DNA of 58,212 nucleotides from Frankia sp. QA3 (GTDB lineage Bacteria > Actinomycetota > Actinomycetes > Frankiales > Frankiaceae): positions 7,409,327-7,467,538 of the forward strand of contig NZ_CM001489.1 in the NCBI RefSeq assembly GCF_000262465.1, read 5' to 3'. Of the stretch, positions 25,334 through 33,521 are shown one piece after another (the first letter of the stretch is position 1; every line of letters begins with the position of its first letter). The notes under the pieces are model-generated. The model worked only from the letters and a program-made list of their open reading frames with translations. It was not told the origin of the DNA and did not search any database. The translations under genes and the position numbers were made by a program.

Positions 25334-25378
25334 TCATCGTCGGCCTGGTCATCGTCGGCCTGGTCATCGTCGGCCTGG
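25334..25378. repeat. three tandem 15-bp units
   Basis: TCATCGTCGGCCTGG repeated exactly three times between the tusA-like gene and the desulfurase. It is preceded by GCCCATGATC, which recalls the CCATGATC part of the dispersed repeat elsewhere. Confidence 0.85.
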
Positions 25379-25542
25379 TTCCACTGCTCGCGCCGCGCCT
25401 TGGCCGGCCGTGAGCCGGCAGGTCACGGGCCGTTCGGTGCCGGGCCGGGCGTCGGCGGATCCGGGTGCCGTTGGTCGCCCGGCCCCCGGGGCCGCCGTCC
25501 CGGGCCGGCCGGCCGCACGTCGCGCCGGGCTGGGCCGTCCGG

Positions 25543-26691
25543 TCACAGCTCGTCCGCCCCCAGCCGCGCCCGCACGGCCCGCACGGCGCCCGGCAGGACG
25601 TCGAGGAGGGCGTCGAGGTCGGCCTGGGTGGAGTCGCGGCCGAACGACACCCGCAGGTTCCCGTGGGTCAGCGCGCCCATCGCGACCAGAACGTGGCTCG
25701 GGGCGAGGGTGTCGGAGGTGCAGCTGGACCCGGAGCTGACCGCGATGCCGGCCCGGTCCAGCTCGGTCAGCAGCGCCTCACCCTCGACGTAGAGGCAGGA
25801 GAACGCGGTGATGTGCGGCACGGTCGGGGCCTGGTCCGGGTCGCCGAGCAGCTCCACCCCGTCGACGAGCTCGGGTAGCCGGCGCCGCAGGTCACCGACG
25901 TAGCCGGCCAGCCGCGGGCCCTCCGCCGCGATCTCCGCCGTGCGGGCGGCCAGCGCGGCGGCGGCGGCCACGATCGCCGGGACGTCCGGGTAGCCGGCGA
26001 CCCGCCCGCCCTCGCGCTCGTCGGCCGGCCCGGGGCTGCGCCAGCGGGTCCCCGTGCGCACCACGAGGATGCCGACCCCGGCCGGGCCGCCGAACTTGTG
26101 GGCGCTCGCGGTCAGCAGGTCCGCGCCGAGCACGCCCAGGTCGACGGGCACCCGGCCGACCGTCACGGCCGCATCGGTGTGCAGCGGGACGCCCGCGGCG
26201 TGCAGCCGCTCGGCGACCTCGGCGACCGGCTGGACGGTGCCGACCTCGTGGTTGGCGTGCTGAAGGCTGGCCACGGCGGCGCCGGGAACCGGCGCGAACG
26301 CGGCCGGATCGACCCGCCCGAAGCGGTCGACCCCCACCTCCACGACCCGCCCGCCGGCCTGTTCGTGGTGCTGCGCCGCGTGCAGCACGCTGGAGTGCTC
26401 GACCGCGCTCACCATGATCACATTGCCGGCGCGGCGGCGGGCGGACGCCGTGCCCAGCAGGGCGAGCGTGGCCGCTGCGGTCCCGCTCGCCGCGAAGCTG
26501 ACCTCGTCGGGCCGGGCGCCGAGAACGCCCGCGACGGTCTCGCGGGCCGCGTCCAGCAGCATCCGGGCGCGGCGGCCCTCGCGGTAGAGCCGCGCCGGGT
26601 CCGCCCAGCCGTCCTGAAGCGCCACCCCCAGCGCCTCCCGTGCCGCGGGGTGCAGGGGCGTGGTCGACGCGTGGTCGAGATAGGCCGACAC
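25543..26691 (-). CDS. cysteine desulfurase (NifS/IscS family)
   Basis: A PLP enzyme that takes sulfur from cysteine and holds it as persulfide. Visible are YLDHASTTPLHPAARE at the start, EHSSVLHA, the PLP lysine in SAHKFGGPAG, and the active cysteine in SSGSSCTSDTLAPSHVL. The gene is 382 residues from GTG 26691. A TAGCGT box lies 7 bases before that GTG, so I prefer it to GTG 26736. It is paired with a TusA-like carrier downstream and is divergent from ctaC. It is not part of a suf or nif cluster here. Confidence 0.92.
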   Translation of the reverse strand: MSAYLDHASTTPLHPAAREALGVALQDGWADPARLYREGRRARMLLDAARETVAGVLGARPDEVSFAASGTAAATLALLGTASARRRAGNVIMVSAVEHSSVLHAAQHHEQAGGRVVEVGVDRFGRVDPAAFAPVPGAAVASLQHANHEVGTVQPVAEVAERLHAAGVPLHTDAAVTVGRVPVDLGVLGADLLTASAHKFGGPAGVGILVVRTGTRWRSPGPADEREGGRVAGYPDVPAIVAAAAALAARTAEIAAEGPRLAGYVGDLRRRLPELVDGVELLGDPDQAPTVPHITAFSCLYVEGEALLTELDRAGIAVSSGSSCTSDTLAPSHVLVAMGALTHGNLRVSFGRDSTQADLDALLDVLPGAVRAVRARLGADEL

Positions 26692-26698
26692 GGGTGCG

Positions 26699-26704
26699 AC
26701 GCTA
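26699..26704 (-). promoter_or_regulatory. candidate -10 box of the leaderless cysteine desulfurase gene
   Basis: Minus-strand TAGCGT, 7 bases before GTG 26691. Confidence 0.5.
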
Positions 26705-26731
26705 CGCCGTGACGAGCCTTGGGGGGCGTGC

Positions 26732-26759
26732 GTCACAGGCCCTTGATGGGGCCTGTGAC
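26732..26759. promoter_or_regulatory. perfect 11-bp inverted repeat between desulfurase and ctaC
   Basis: GTCACAGGCCC and GGGCCTGTGAC flank a 6-base loop. It lies in the divergent promoter region and could be an operator or a ctaC leader hairpin. Confidence 0.6.
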
Positions 26760-26936
26760 GAGAAGCTGCCGGGCCGCTGAGATACGCTGCTGCCGCACCA
26801 TCTACAGCGTGTCGAAGACAGCATGTCGTCCGGAGGGATCGACCGGGGTGACATGGCGTTTCTGGGGCTTCGCGGATGGCGGCGGACAGCCTCCGCCCCG
26901 TCGACGCGGGCCGCTAGTCGTGGGAGGCAGGACCTG

Positions 26937-27908
26937 GTGAGGAGATCCTTCGGTCGGACCCGGCCGTCGGTCGCGGATGTCGAGGAGACGCCGACGACGC
27001 CGGCTGACTCCGGCGTTGCGGGCGGGGTCGCGGACGACGCGGTCGAGGCGGTTGGCACGGTCGGCGCCCATGGGAGGCGACGGGCGCGGCCGGTTCGCCG
27101 ACCCTTGCGCCTGGTCGGCGCTCTCGCCGTCGTGGGGATCGCGGCGACCGCCTGCGAAAAACCCAACTTCGGCTATCCGGATGGTGTGACCAACCACACT
27201 CCGCGGCTGCTCAACATCTGGCAGGGCTCGGCGATCGCGGCGCTGATTGTCGGCGTGATCGTCTGGGGCATGATCCTCTACGCGGTCGTCGCCTTCCGTA
27301 AGCGCAGCGACGTGCTCCCGCGGCAGGTCCGGTACAACCTGCCCGTCGAGATCCTGTACACCGTCGTACCCGTCGTGATCGTGGCCGGGATGTTCTACTA
27401 CACCGCGCGCGACGAGTCGAAGGTCACGAAGCTCTCGGCCAACCCGGACGTCACGGTGGACGTCATCGGCTTCCGGTGGAACTGGCAGTTCAAGTACATC
27501 GACCCCGGCGCCGGTCACAAGGGGCCGAACCAGATCGAGGTCACCGGCCGGCCCGGTGAGCCCGCGGTGCTGGTCCTGCCGCAGAACCGCTCCATCCGGT
27601 TCGTGGAGACCTCGCCGGACGTCATCCACTCCTTCTGGGTGCCCGAGTTCCTGTTCAAGCGGGACGTCGTGCCCGGTCGGATCAACCAGTTCGAGCTCAC
27701 CGTGACCAAGACCGGTACCTTCATCGGTCGCTGCGCCGAGCTCTGCGGGACCGACCACGACCGGATGAACTTCTACGTGAAGGTCGTGCCGCAGGACGAG
27801 TACGACAGGTTCATCACGGAGCGGCAGAACGCCCCCGTGCCGTCGACGTCGGCCGGCACGACGACCGCCGCCGCCGCAACCACCGCCACCACCGGGAGCG
27901 GACAGTGA
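26937..27908 (+). CDS. ctaC: cytochrome c oxidase subunit II
   Basis: Subunit II of the aa3 oxidase; it takes electrons through the CuA centre. The 323 residues contain a lipobox (VVGIAATAC), two membrane helices (AIAALIVGVIVWGMILYAVV and EILYTVVPVVIVAGMFYY), the aromatic patch FRWNWQFKY, and the CuA site in HSFWVPEF and GRCAELCGTDHDRM. GTG 26937 has GGGAGG 9 bases before it; ATG 26823 in frame is a possible longer start. The region before the lipobox is unusually long (about 75 residues). Its TGA overlaps the ctaD start (GTGA). Confidence 0.93.
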   Translation: MRRSFGRTRPSVADVEETPTTPADSGVAGGVADDAVEAVGTVGAHGRRRARPVRRPLRLVGALAVVGIAATACEKPNFGYPDGVTNHTPRLLNIWQGSAIAALIVGVIVWGMILYAVVAFRKRSDVLPRQVRYNLPVEILYTVVPVVIVAGMFYYTARDESKVTKLSANPDVTVDVIGFRWNWQFKYIDPGAGHKGPNQIEVTGRPGEPAVLVLPQNRSIRFVETSPDVIHSFWVPEFLFKRDVVPGRINQFELTVTKTGTFIGRCAELCGTDHDRMNFYVKVVPQDEYDRFITERQNAPVPSTSAGTTTAAAATTATTGSGQ

Positions 27909-29587
27909 CCCTCGTGCAAGAGTCGGGCGTCGGCCACGCCGAGCCCGAGCAACCCCACCTACCCAAGCGGACGAACCTGCTCGGCTACCTGCGCACGACG
28001 TCCCACAAGGACATCGCGGTCATGTACTTCGTGACCTCGTTCGCGTTCTTCCTGTTCGCCGGCATCCTGGCGGTCATGATGCGAGCCGAGCTCGCCCGGC
28101 CGGGTCTGCAGGACTTCTCCAACGAGCAGTACAACCAGCTGTTCACGATGCACGGCACGCTGATGCTGCTGATGTTCGCGACGCCGATCGCGTTCGCCTA
28201 CGCGAACTTCCTGGTGCCGCTGCAGATCGGCTCGCCGGACGTCGCGTTCCCGCGGCTCAACGCGCTGTCGTACTGGTTCTTCCTGTTCGGCAGCCTCACG
28301 GTGGTGGCCGGTTTCCTCACCCCGAACGGCGCGGCGTCGTTCGGCTGGTTCGCCTACTCGCCGCTGAACAACGAGGTCTACTCGCCCGGGGCGGGCTCCG
28401 ACCTGTGGATCGTCGGCCTGACGGTGTCCGGTCTCGGCACCATCCTCGGCGCCGTCAACATGATCACCACGATCCTGACGCTGCGCGCGCCCGGCATGAC
28501 GATGTTCCGGCTGCCGATCTTCTGCTGGAACTTCCTCGTCACCTCGATCCTCGTGCTGGTCGCCTTCCCGGTGCTCGCCGCGGCGCTGCTGGCGCTGGAG
28601 GCCGACCGCCGGTTCGGTGCGCACGTGTTCGACGCCGCGAACGGCGGCGCGCTGCTCTGGCAGCACCTGTTCTGGTTCTTCGGCCATCCCGAGGTCTACA
28701 TCCTCGCCCTGCCGTTCTTCGGGATCATCAGCGAGATCCTGCCGGTGTTCTCCCGCAAACCGCTGTTCGGCTACAAGGGCCTCGTCTACGCCACCATCGG
28801 CATCGGCGCCCTGTCGATCGCGGTGTGGGCGCACCACATGTACGTCACCGGCGCCGTGCTGCTGCCGTTCTTCGCCTTCCTGTCGTTCCTGATCGCGGTG
28901 CCGACCGGCATCAAGTTCTTCAACTGGATCGGCACGATGTGGCGCGGGCAGCTCACCTTCGAGACGCCGATGCTGTTCAGCATCGGCTTCCTGGTGACCT
29001 TCCTGTTCGGCGGGTTGACCGGGGTGCTGCTGGCCAGCCCGCCGATCGACTTCCACGTCAGTGACAGCTACTTCGTCGTCGCCCACTTCCACTACGTGAT
29101 CTTCGGAACCGTCGTGTTCGCCGCCTACGCCGGCACCTACTTCTGGTTCCCGAAGGTCACCGGCCGGATGATGAACGACCGCCTGGGTAAGATCCACTTC
29201 TGGACGGTGTTCCTCGGCTTCCACGCCACGTTCCTGGTGCAGCACTGGCTGGGCCTGCGGGGCATGCCCCGCCGGTATGCCGACTACAGCCCGACGGACG
29301 GCTTCACCACCCTGAACACCGTGTCGACCGCCGGTTCGTTCCTGCTGGCGCTGTCGACGCTGCCGTTCATCTACAACATGTGGCACTCGTACCGCAGGGG
29401 CCAGCTCGCCGTCGTCGACGACCCGTGGGGTTATGGCAACTCCCTGGAGTGGGCGACGTCCTGCCCGCCGCCACGGCACAACTTCCGGACGCTGCCGCGG
29501 ATTCGCTCCGAGCGGCCCGCGTTCGACCTGCACTTCCCGGCCACGATCGGCCGGGTCGATTATCACGCGACACCCGAGATCGGTTAG
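27905..29587 (+). CDS. ctaD: cytochrome c oxidase subunit I
   Basis: The 560-residue catalytic subunit with about twelve membrane helices. Heme a and CuB ligands are visible: MHGTLMLLMFATP, the HPEVYILALP segment in WFFGHPEVYI, AHHMYVTGA, and the two-His HFHYVIFGTVVF. It reduces oxygen to water and pumps protons. The start is GTG 27905, coupled to ctaC by a four-base overlap. ctaF follows. Together with ctaE and qcrCAB in the window it makes up the bc1-aa3 supercomplex of actinobacteria. Confidence 0.97.
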   Translation: MTLVQESGVGHAEPEQPHLPKRTNLLGYLRTTSHKDIAVMYFVTSFAFFLFAGILAVMMRAELARPGLQDFSNEQYNQLFTMHGTLMLLMFATPIAFAYANFLVPLQIGSPDVAFPRLNALSYWFFLFGSLTVVAGFLTPNGAASFGWFAYSPLNNEVYSPGAGSDLWIVGLTVSGLGTILGAVNMITTILTLRAPGMTMFRLPIFCWNFLVTSILVLVAFPVLAAALLALEADRRFGAHVFDAANGGALLWQHLFWFFGHPEVYILALPFFGIISEILPVFSRKPLFGYKGLVYATIGIGALSIAVWAHHMYVTGAVLLPFFAFLSFLIAVPTGIKFFNWIGTMWRGQLTFETPMLFSIGFLVTFLFGGLTGVLLASPPIDFHVSDSYFVVAHFHYVIFGTVVFAAYAGTYFWFPKVTGRMMNDRLGKIHFWTVFLGFHATFLVQHWLGLRGMPRRYADYSPTDGFTTLNTVSTAGSFLLALSTLPFIYNMWHSYRRGQLAVVDDPWGYGNSLEWATSCPPPRHNFRTLPRIRSERPAFDLHFPATIGRVDYHATPEIG

Positions 29588-29601
29588 GGGACGGTGATCG
29601 T

Positions 29602-30003
29602 ATGAAGGTGGAAGGCATCATCTTCAGCTTCTTCGGCGTCTTCGCCGGGGCTGCGGCGCTGGTCTACTGGTTCTGGGCGAAGGACCCGACCGGCACCGCG
29701 GCGCTCACCCTCACCACCGGGTTGGGCCTGCTGGTCGGCGGCTACCTGATCTTCACCGGGCGCCGGATCGGCATGCGGCCGCAGGACCTGCCGGACGCCG
29801 AGGTGGCGGACGGCGCCGGCGAGCTCGGGCACTTCACGCCGGGCAGCTACTACCCGTTCTTCATCGGGGCGAGCTCGGTGACGGCCGCCATGGGCCTCGT
29901 CTTCGGGATCTGGCTGCTCGTCCTCGGCCTGGCGATGGTCGTGGTGTTCACGACCTGCCTCGTGTTCGAGAACTTCTGGCACCCCCCGGTGCCCGAGGAC
30001 TGA
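29602..30003 (+). CDS. ctaF: cytochrome c oxidase subunit IV (actinobacterial type)
   Basis: A 133-residue membrane protein, MKVEGIIFSFFGVFAGAAAL, with about four hydrophobic segments (LTTGLGLLVGGYLIF, FIGASSVTAAMGLVFGIWLL, LAMVVVFTTCLVF), matching the small subunit CtaF found in Streptomyces and mycobacteria. It begins 14 bases after ctaD and is the last gene of ctaC-ctaD-ctaF, followed by a hairpin terminator. Confidence 0.93.
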   Translation: MKVEGIIFSFFGVFAGAAALVYWFWAKDPTGTAALTLTTGLGLLVGGYLIFTGRRIGMRPQDLPDAEVADGAGELGHFTPGSYYPFFIGASSVTAAMGLVFGIWLLVLGLAMVVVFTTCLVFENFWHPPVPED

Positions 30004-30061
30004 GACGCGTGCCCGCGGCCCGGGGCAGAACCCGGCCGCGGCCTCTGACACGAGGGCGTGG

Positions 30062-30099
30062 ATGGGGCCGGCAGATGCTTCGGCATCGGCCGGCCCCAT
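30062..30099. terminator. terminator after ctaF
   Basis: A palindrome with arms ATGGGGCCGGC.GATGC and GCATC.GGCCGGCCCCAT around a TTCG tetraloop. Such UUCG hairpins are very stable; it can act on both strands. Confidence 0.8.
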
Positions 30100-30234
30100 T
30101 CGCGTGTGCGCCCCCGCCGTGGGTCTCGCTGCTTCTCCCGCCCTCGCGGGGGCGCCGGGCTCCACGGCGGCATGGGTGGGTCAGGTCTGGGTCGGGATCG
30201 ACGCGGGCCGGGGATCCGCCCGGACGCGCACCCC

Positions 30235-30257
30235 GGTTCCGCGGAACACCATGATCG
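30235..30257. repeat. dispersed repeat with TTCCGCGGAA palindrome, copy 2
   Basis: Identical over 23 bases to 14016-14038. Followed directly by GCTGGT units. Confidence 0.8.
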
Positions 30258-30286
30258 CTGGTGCTGGTGCTGGTGCTGGTGCTGGA
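30257..30286. repeat. GCTGGT hexamer array
   Basis: Four exact GCTGGT copies and a fifth with one change, abutting the dispersed repeat. Confidence 0.85.
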
Positions 30287-30440
30287 CGTGTGGTGCGGTT
30301 GCGCGCTCGCCACGCTGACCCCTGACCGGCGGCTACGAGTCAGCCTTCGCGTCGTCGAACACGCGATCTTCCCCCCCTGTCGCCAGCACCGCCCAAGGCC
30401 GCCTCCCACAGGGAAGGGGTCGGGTCGACCGGCCAGGCGC

Positions 30441-31655
30441 TCAGCGGGCGGTGGTATCGGCGGCTGCGGCGGCGGCCTGGCTGGCGCCTACCCAGCGGTC
30501 CAGGACTGCGGCGGCGGCGCCGGAGTCGATGGCGTGCGCGGCCCGGGGCAGCGCCCCGGCGATCTGCTCGGTGACGGGCGCCTCGGTCGGGCCCGCGGCC
30601 GCGACCAGCGAGGCGGCGGCGGCGAGCAGCACCGCGTCGCGGACCGGACCCGGCTCGCCGGCGAGCAGCGCGCGGGCGACGGCGGCGTTGTGGGGGGCAT
30701 CGGCGCCGCGCAGGGCGGCGACGTCCGGCACGTGGATGCCGACATCGCGCGGGTCGAACCGATCACGGCGCGGCGGCGGAGCCGGGGCCCCGCTCCTCCC
30801 GGCGGCGGCCGCCCCGGCGGTGGCGGTGGCGGTCGCGGTCGCGAGGGTGAGCCGGGTGTCGGCGGCACCGGCCGGGTCGCCGGGGATCACCCAGACGGTG
30901 GAGGTGGTCGTCGGGGTGAGCTCGTCGAGACCGTCGTCGCCGCGAAAGACCAGCGCCCGGGTGCCGCGGTCGGCGAGGACCTGCGCGACGACCGGCGCGA
31001 GGCGGGCGTCGGCGACCCCGATGGCCTGCGCGCCCGGGGCGGCCGGGTTGGTCAGCGGGCCGAGGATGTTGAACGCCGTCGGGACGCCGATCTCGGCGCG
31101 CGGGCCGCCGACGTGCCGCATCGCCGGGTGGAAGATCCGGGCGAAGCAGAAGGCGATGCCGGCCGCCCGCAGGCACGCCTCGACCCCGGCCGGGGACAGG
31201 TCGACGACGACGCCGAGCTCGGCGAGCAGGTCGGCCGAGCCGCAGGCCGACGACGCGGCCCGGTTGCCGTGCTTGATCACAGGCACGCCCGCGCCGGCCA
31301 CGACGAAGGCGGCCATCGTGGACAGGTTGACCGTGTTGGACCGGTCGCCGCCCGTCCCGCAGGTGTCCACCGCGCGTGCTCGGATCTCGTCGGGGATGCG
31401 CAGCGCAGCGGCGTGGGCGAGCATCGCCGCGATCAGCCCGCCGATCTCGGCCGCCGTCTCGCCCTTGGCACGCAGCGCCACCGCGAACCCCGCGATCTGG
31501 GCGGGGGAGGCGGCGCCGGCCATGATCTGGTCCATGGCCCAGGCCGTCCGCGCCGAGTCCAGGGACTCGCGGGCGAGCAGGGCGCCGATCAGCTCCGGCC
31601 AGCTCGTCGTCGCCGTGGCCACCTCGGTGGGCGCCACGGTCGCCTCGATGGTCAC
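30441..31655 (-). CDS. trpD: anthranilate phosphoribosyltransferase
   Basis: The second enzyme of tryptophan synthesis; joins anthranilate with PRPP. It shows the PRPP loop DTCGTGGDRSNTVNLSTMAA, KHGNRAASSACGSAD, GPRAEIGVPTAFNILGPLTN, and GLDELTPTTTSTVW. The 404 residues exceed the usual 340-350 because of an Ala/Thr- and Pro-rich insert near residues 275-305 (TATATATAGAAAA..PAPPPRR) and an Ala-rich tail. The start is GTG 31655, 5 bases after the stop of the receiver-like gene, so coupling is likely. No other trp genes are adjacent, as in mycobacteria. Confidence 0.94.
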   Translation of the reverse strand: MTIEATVAPTEVATATTSWPELIGALLARESLDSARTAWAMDQIMAGAASPAQIAGFAVALRAKGETAAEIGGLIAAMLAHAAALRIPDEIRARAVDTCGTGGDRSNTVNLSTMAAFVVAGAGVPVIKHGNRAASSACGSADLLAELGVVVDLSPAGVEACLRAAGIAFCFARIFHPAMRHVGGPRAEIGVPTAFNILGPLTNPAAPGAQAIGVADARLAPVVAQVLADRGTRALVFRGDDGLDELTPTTTSTVWVIPGDPAGAADTRLTLATATATATAGAAAAGRSGAPAPPPRRDRFDPRDVGIHVPDVAALRGADAPHNAAVARALLAGEPGPVRDAVLLAAAASLVAAAGPTEAPVTEQIAGALPRAAHAIDSGAAAAVLDRWVGASQAAAAAADTTAR

Positions 31656-31660
31656 CCGCG

Positions 31661-32089
31661 TCAGCCGGCGAGCTGGGCGCCCGTCAGCGGCCGCCGGGCC
31701 GCCGCGCCGCCGGCCCGTGCGCGCAGCAGCGTCACGACGGCCTCGGTGAGCCGGCCGGGGTCGACCGGGTGGGAGACGACGGCGTCGGCCTGCGACCAGG
31801 TGGCCAGCCACCGGTCATCCGCCCGGGCGACGAGCAGAATCGTCGGCGGGCAGTCGGCCACCTCGTTCTTCAGCTGGCGGCACAGGCCCATGCCGCCGGT
31901 GGGGGCGGCCTCCCCGTCGAAGATGCACAGATCCGCTTCGTGGTGGTCGACCACGCCGATCGCCTCGGCGGCGTCGGCGGCCTCGACGAACTCCAGCGGG
32001 CCGAGGTCGGCGGCGGGCAGTCGACCGATCGCGGTGATGACTCGCGCGCGCACGTCGGCGCGGTCGGCGTAGACGAGGACGGTGCTCAT
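31661..32089 (-). CDS. response-regulator receiver-like protein
   Basis: A 142-residue protein with a CheY-like layout: MSTVLVYADRADVRARVITA, the possible phosphoacceptor Asp in DLCIFDGEAAPTGGM near residue 57, and the later ILLVARADD and SHPVDPGRLTEAVVTLLRA. The Lys of typical receivers is not obvious, so it may not be phosphorylated (a pseudo-receiver). No output domain and no kinase is near. The ATG 32089 is chosen by homology over ATG 32110. It is 5 bases upstream of trpD, the same strand, and probably cotranscribed. Confidence 0.75.
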   Translation of the reverse strand: MSTVLVYADRADVRARVITAIGRLPAADLGPLEFVEAADAAEAIGVVDHHEADLCIFDGEAAPTGGMGLCRQLKNEVADCPPTILLVARADDRWLATWSQADAVVSHPVDPGRLTEAVVTLLRARAGGAAARRPLTGAQLAG

Positions 32090-32438
32090 GGCGTCCGCGG
32101 CCTTTCGCATCAGGTGGCCACCGCCGACCGGCGGCCCGGGGTGGACCGCCGCTCCGCCCGCGACCGGACCCGCCGCGGGGCGGGTGACCGGGAGCGATCA
32201 GGAGCGACCGGGTGACCGGCGCGATCCGCTCCGAAGATTACCCGCTTACGGGCCCGCGTCATCCCCTCTCCGCCCGCGCGGGAGCCGCCGGGCCGGGGTG
32301 GTTGCCAGCCGGCGGGAAGAACGGTGATACTGAGAGTCGTTCTCAACCAGCGGAGCCATCCGTCGGCGGTTCCTCCGGGCGTTCGCCCGGGACGAAGGGC
32401 GGCGAGGGGTGCTCCGCTGCGACCGACGGGCGTGATCC
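32090..32438. other. divergent region between receiver-like gene and fur homologue
   Basis: No gene is seen in these 349 bases. It holds a Fur-type box at 32326-32344 and must hold both divergent promoters. Confidence 0.5.
32326..32344. promoter_or_regulatory. Fur/PerR-type box
   Basis: GATACTGAGAGTCGTTCTC matches the classic GATAATGATAATCATTATC at 14 of 19 positions and contains the palindrome TGAGA-5-TCTCA. It lies about 95 bases before the regulator gene, suggesting autoregulation. Confidence 0.65.
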
Positions 32439-32879
32439 ATGACCGACCTGGCTGATCTTCGACTGACCCCTCAACGGATGGCCGTGCTGGAGGTCCTGCG
32501 GGCCGCCGACGACCATCCCACCGCGGCCGAGGTGTACGAGCGGGTACGCCGCGCCTCCCCGCGGATCGGCAGCGCTACGGTGTACCGCACCCTGGCGCTG
32601 TTGGTGTCGACCGGTCGGGCGTTGGAACTCAACCTGGGCGACGGCGCGGCGGCCCGGTACGACGCCAACACCCGCCGCCACGACCATGCGGTCTGTGACG
32701 GCTGCGGCCGCGCGGTCGACATCGATCACCCCGTACCGGACGGAATGATGGCGGAGATCGCCCGTCGCTCGGGCTTCGCCATCACCGGATACGACCTGCA
32801 GTTCCGGGGGCTGTGTCCGGACTGTCAGGCGAACGGCTCCGATCCGGCCCGCACCGCGGGCGGGACCGGCCAACAGTGA
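32439..32879 (+). CDS. Fur family regulator, possibly PerR-like
   Basis: A 146-residue metalloregulator. The DNA-binding part is LTPQRMAVLEVL..HPTAAEVYERVR and IGSATVYRTLALL. Metal sites are HDHAVCDGCGRAVDIDH and the C-terminal CPDC, giving the two CxxC pairs of a structural zinc. It is followed 24 bases later by rubrerythrin, an anti-oxidant protein, so a peroxide-sensing PerR role fits better than iron uptake control, but the sequence cannot decide. A Fur-type box is upstream. Confidence 0.9.
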   Translation: MTDLADLRLTPQRMAVLEVLRAADDHPTAAEVYERVRRASPRIGSATVYRTLALLVSTGRALELNLGDGAAARYDANTRRHDHAVCDGCGRAVDIDHPVPDGMMAEIARRSGFAITGYDLQFRGLCPDCQANGSDPARTAGGTGQQ

Positions 32880-32903
32880 ACACCCACGCCAAAGGAGCGC
32901 TTC

Positions 32904-33344
32904 ATGCCGAAGCTTGACGGCACCAAGACCCACGAGAACCTCAAGGAGGCGTTCGCCGGCGAGAGCCAGGCCAACCGTCGTTACCTGTACTTCGCCCGTC
33001 GGGCCGACATCGAGGGCCTGACCGACGCCTCCTCGCTGTTCCGCGACACCGCGGAGGGCGAGACCGGGCACGCCTTCGGGCACCTGGACTTCCTCGCCGA
33101 GGTCGGCGACCCGGCCACCGGCGAGCCGCTGGGCACCACCGCCAAGAACCTGGCCAGCGCCGTGGCCGGCGAGACCTACGAGTTCACCGCCATGTACCCC
33201 GGCTTCGCGAAGACCGCCCGTGAGGAGGGCTTCGAGGAGATCGCGGACTGGTTCTCGACCCTCGCCCGCGCCGAGAAGACCCACGCCGGCCGGTTCAAGA
33301 AGGCCCTCGACGCCCTCAACGCCGAGGAGACCGCCGACGCCTGA
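32904..33344 (+). CDS. rubrerythrin
   Basis: A 146-residue diiron protein that reduces hydrogen peroxide. The four-helix ligands are seen in FAGESQANRRYLYFARRA, DTAEGETGHAFGHL, AGETYEFTAMYP and RAEKTHAGRFKKAL. The C-terminal rubredoxin domain is absent, so it is the short (erythrin-type) form and needs an external electron donor. AAAGGAG precedes the ATG. It is cotranscribed with the Fur/PerR regulator and followed by a hairpin. Confidence 0.94.
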   Translation: MPKLDGTKTHENLKEAFAGESQANRRYLYFARRADIEGLTDASSLFRDTAEGETGHAFGHLDFLAEVGDPATGEPLGTTAKNLASAVAGETYEFTAMYPGFAKTAREEGFEEIADWFSTLARAEKTHAGRFKKALDALNAEETADA

Positions 33345-33366
33345 TCGGCCCCCTGGCACCACACCG

Positions 33367-33405
33367 GTGGCCGGCTCCGAGCATCATCCCGTCGGAGCCG
33401 GCCAC
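33367..33405 (+). terminator. hairpin after rubrerythrin
   Basis: GTGGCCGGCTCCGA pairs with TCGGAGCCGGCCAC around an 11-base loop. No T run follows, so it may be a terminator or a stabilising 3' hairpin. Confidence 0.65.
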
Positions 33406-33521
33406 TGTCGGTGCTCGCCACCGGCCGCAGCGCCCGGCACCACCGCATCACCGCGCGCATCACCGCGCATCACCGCATCGCCGTCGAACACCACCCTCGC
33501 TTCCGGACAGGAGGCCGCGCC

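Larger units (their letters stand above)
30100..30440. other. intergenic region ctaF-trpD with repeats
   Basis: No gene seen. Contains copy 2 of the dispersed TTCCGCGGAA repeat and, joined to it, a GCTGGT hexamer array. Confidence 0.5.

Noticed and set aside
27959..29566. 535-residue minus frame opposite ctaD
   Set aside because: Glu/Arg-rich antisense shadow of a membrane protein gene.
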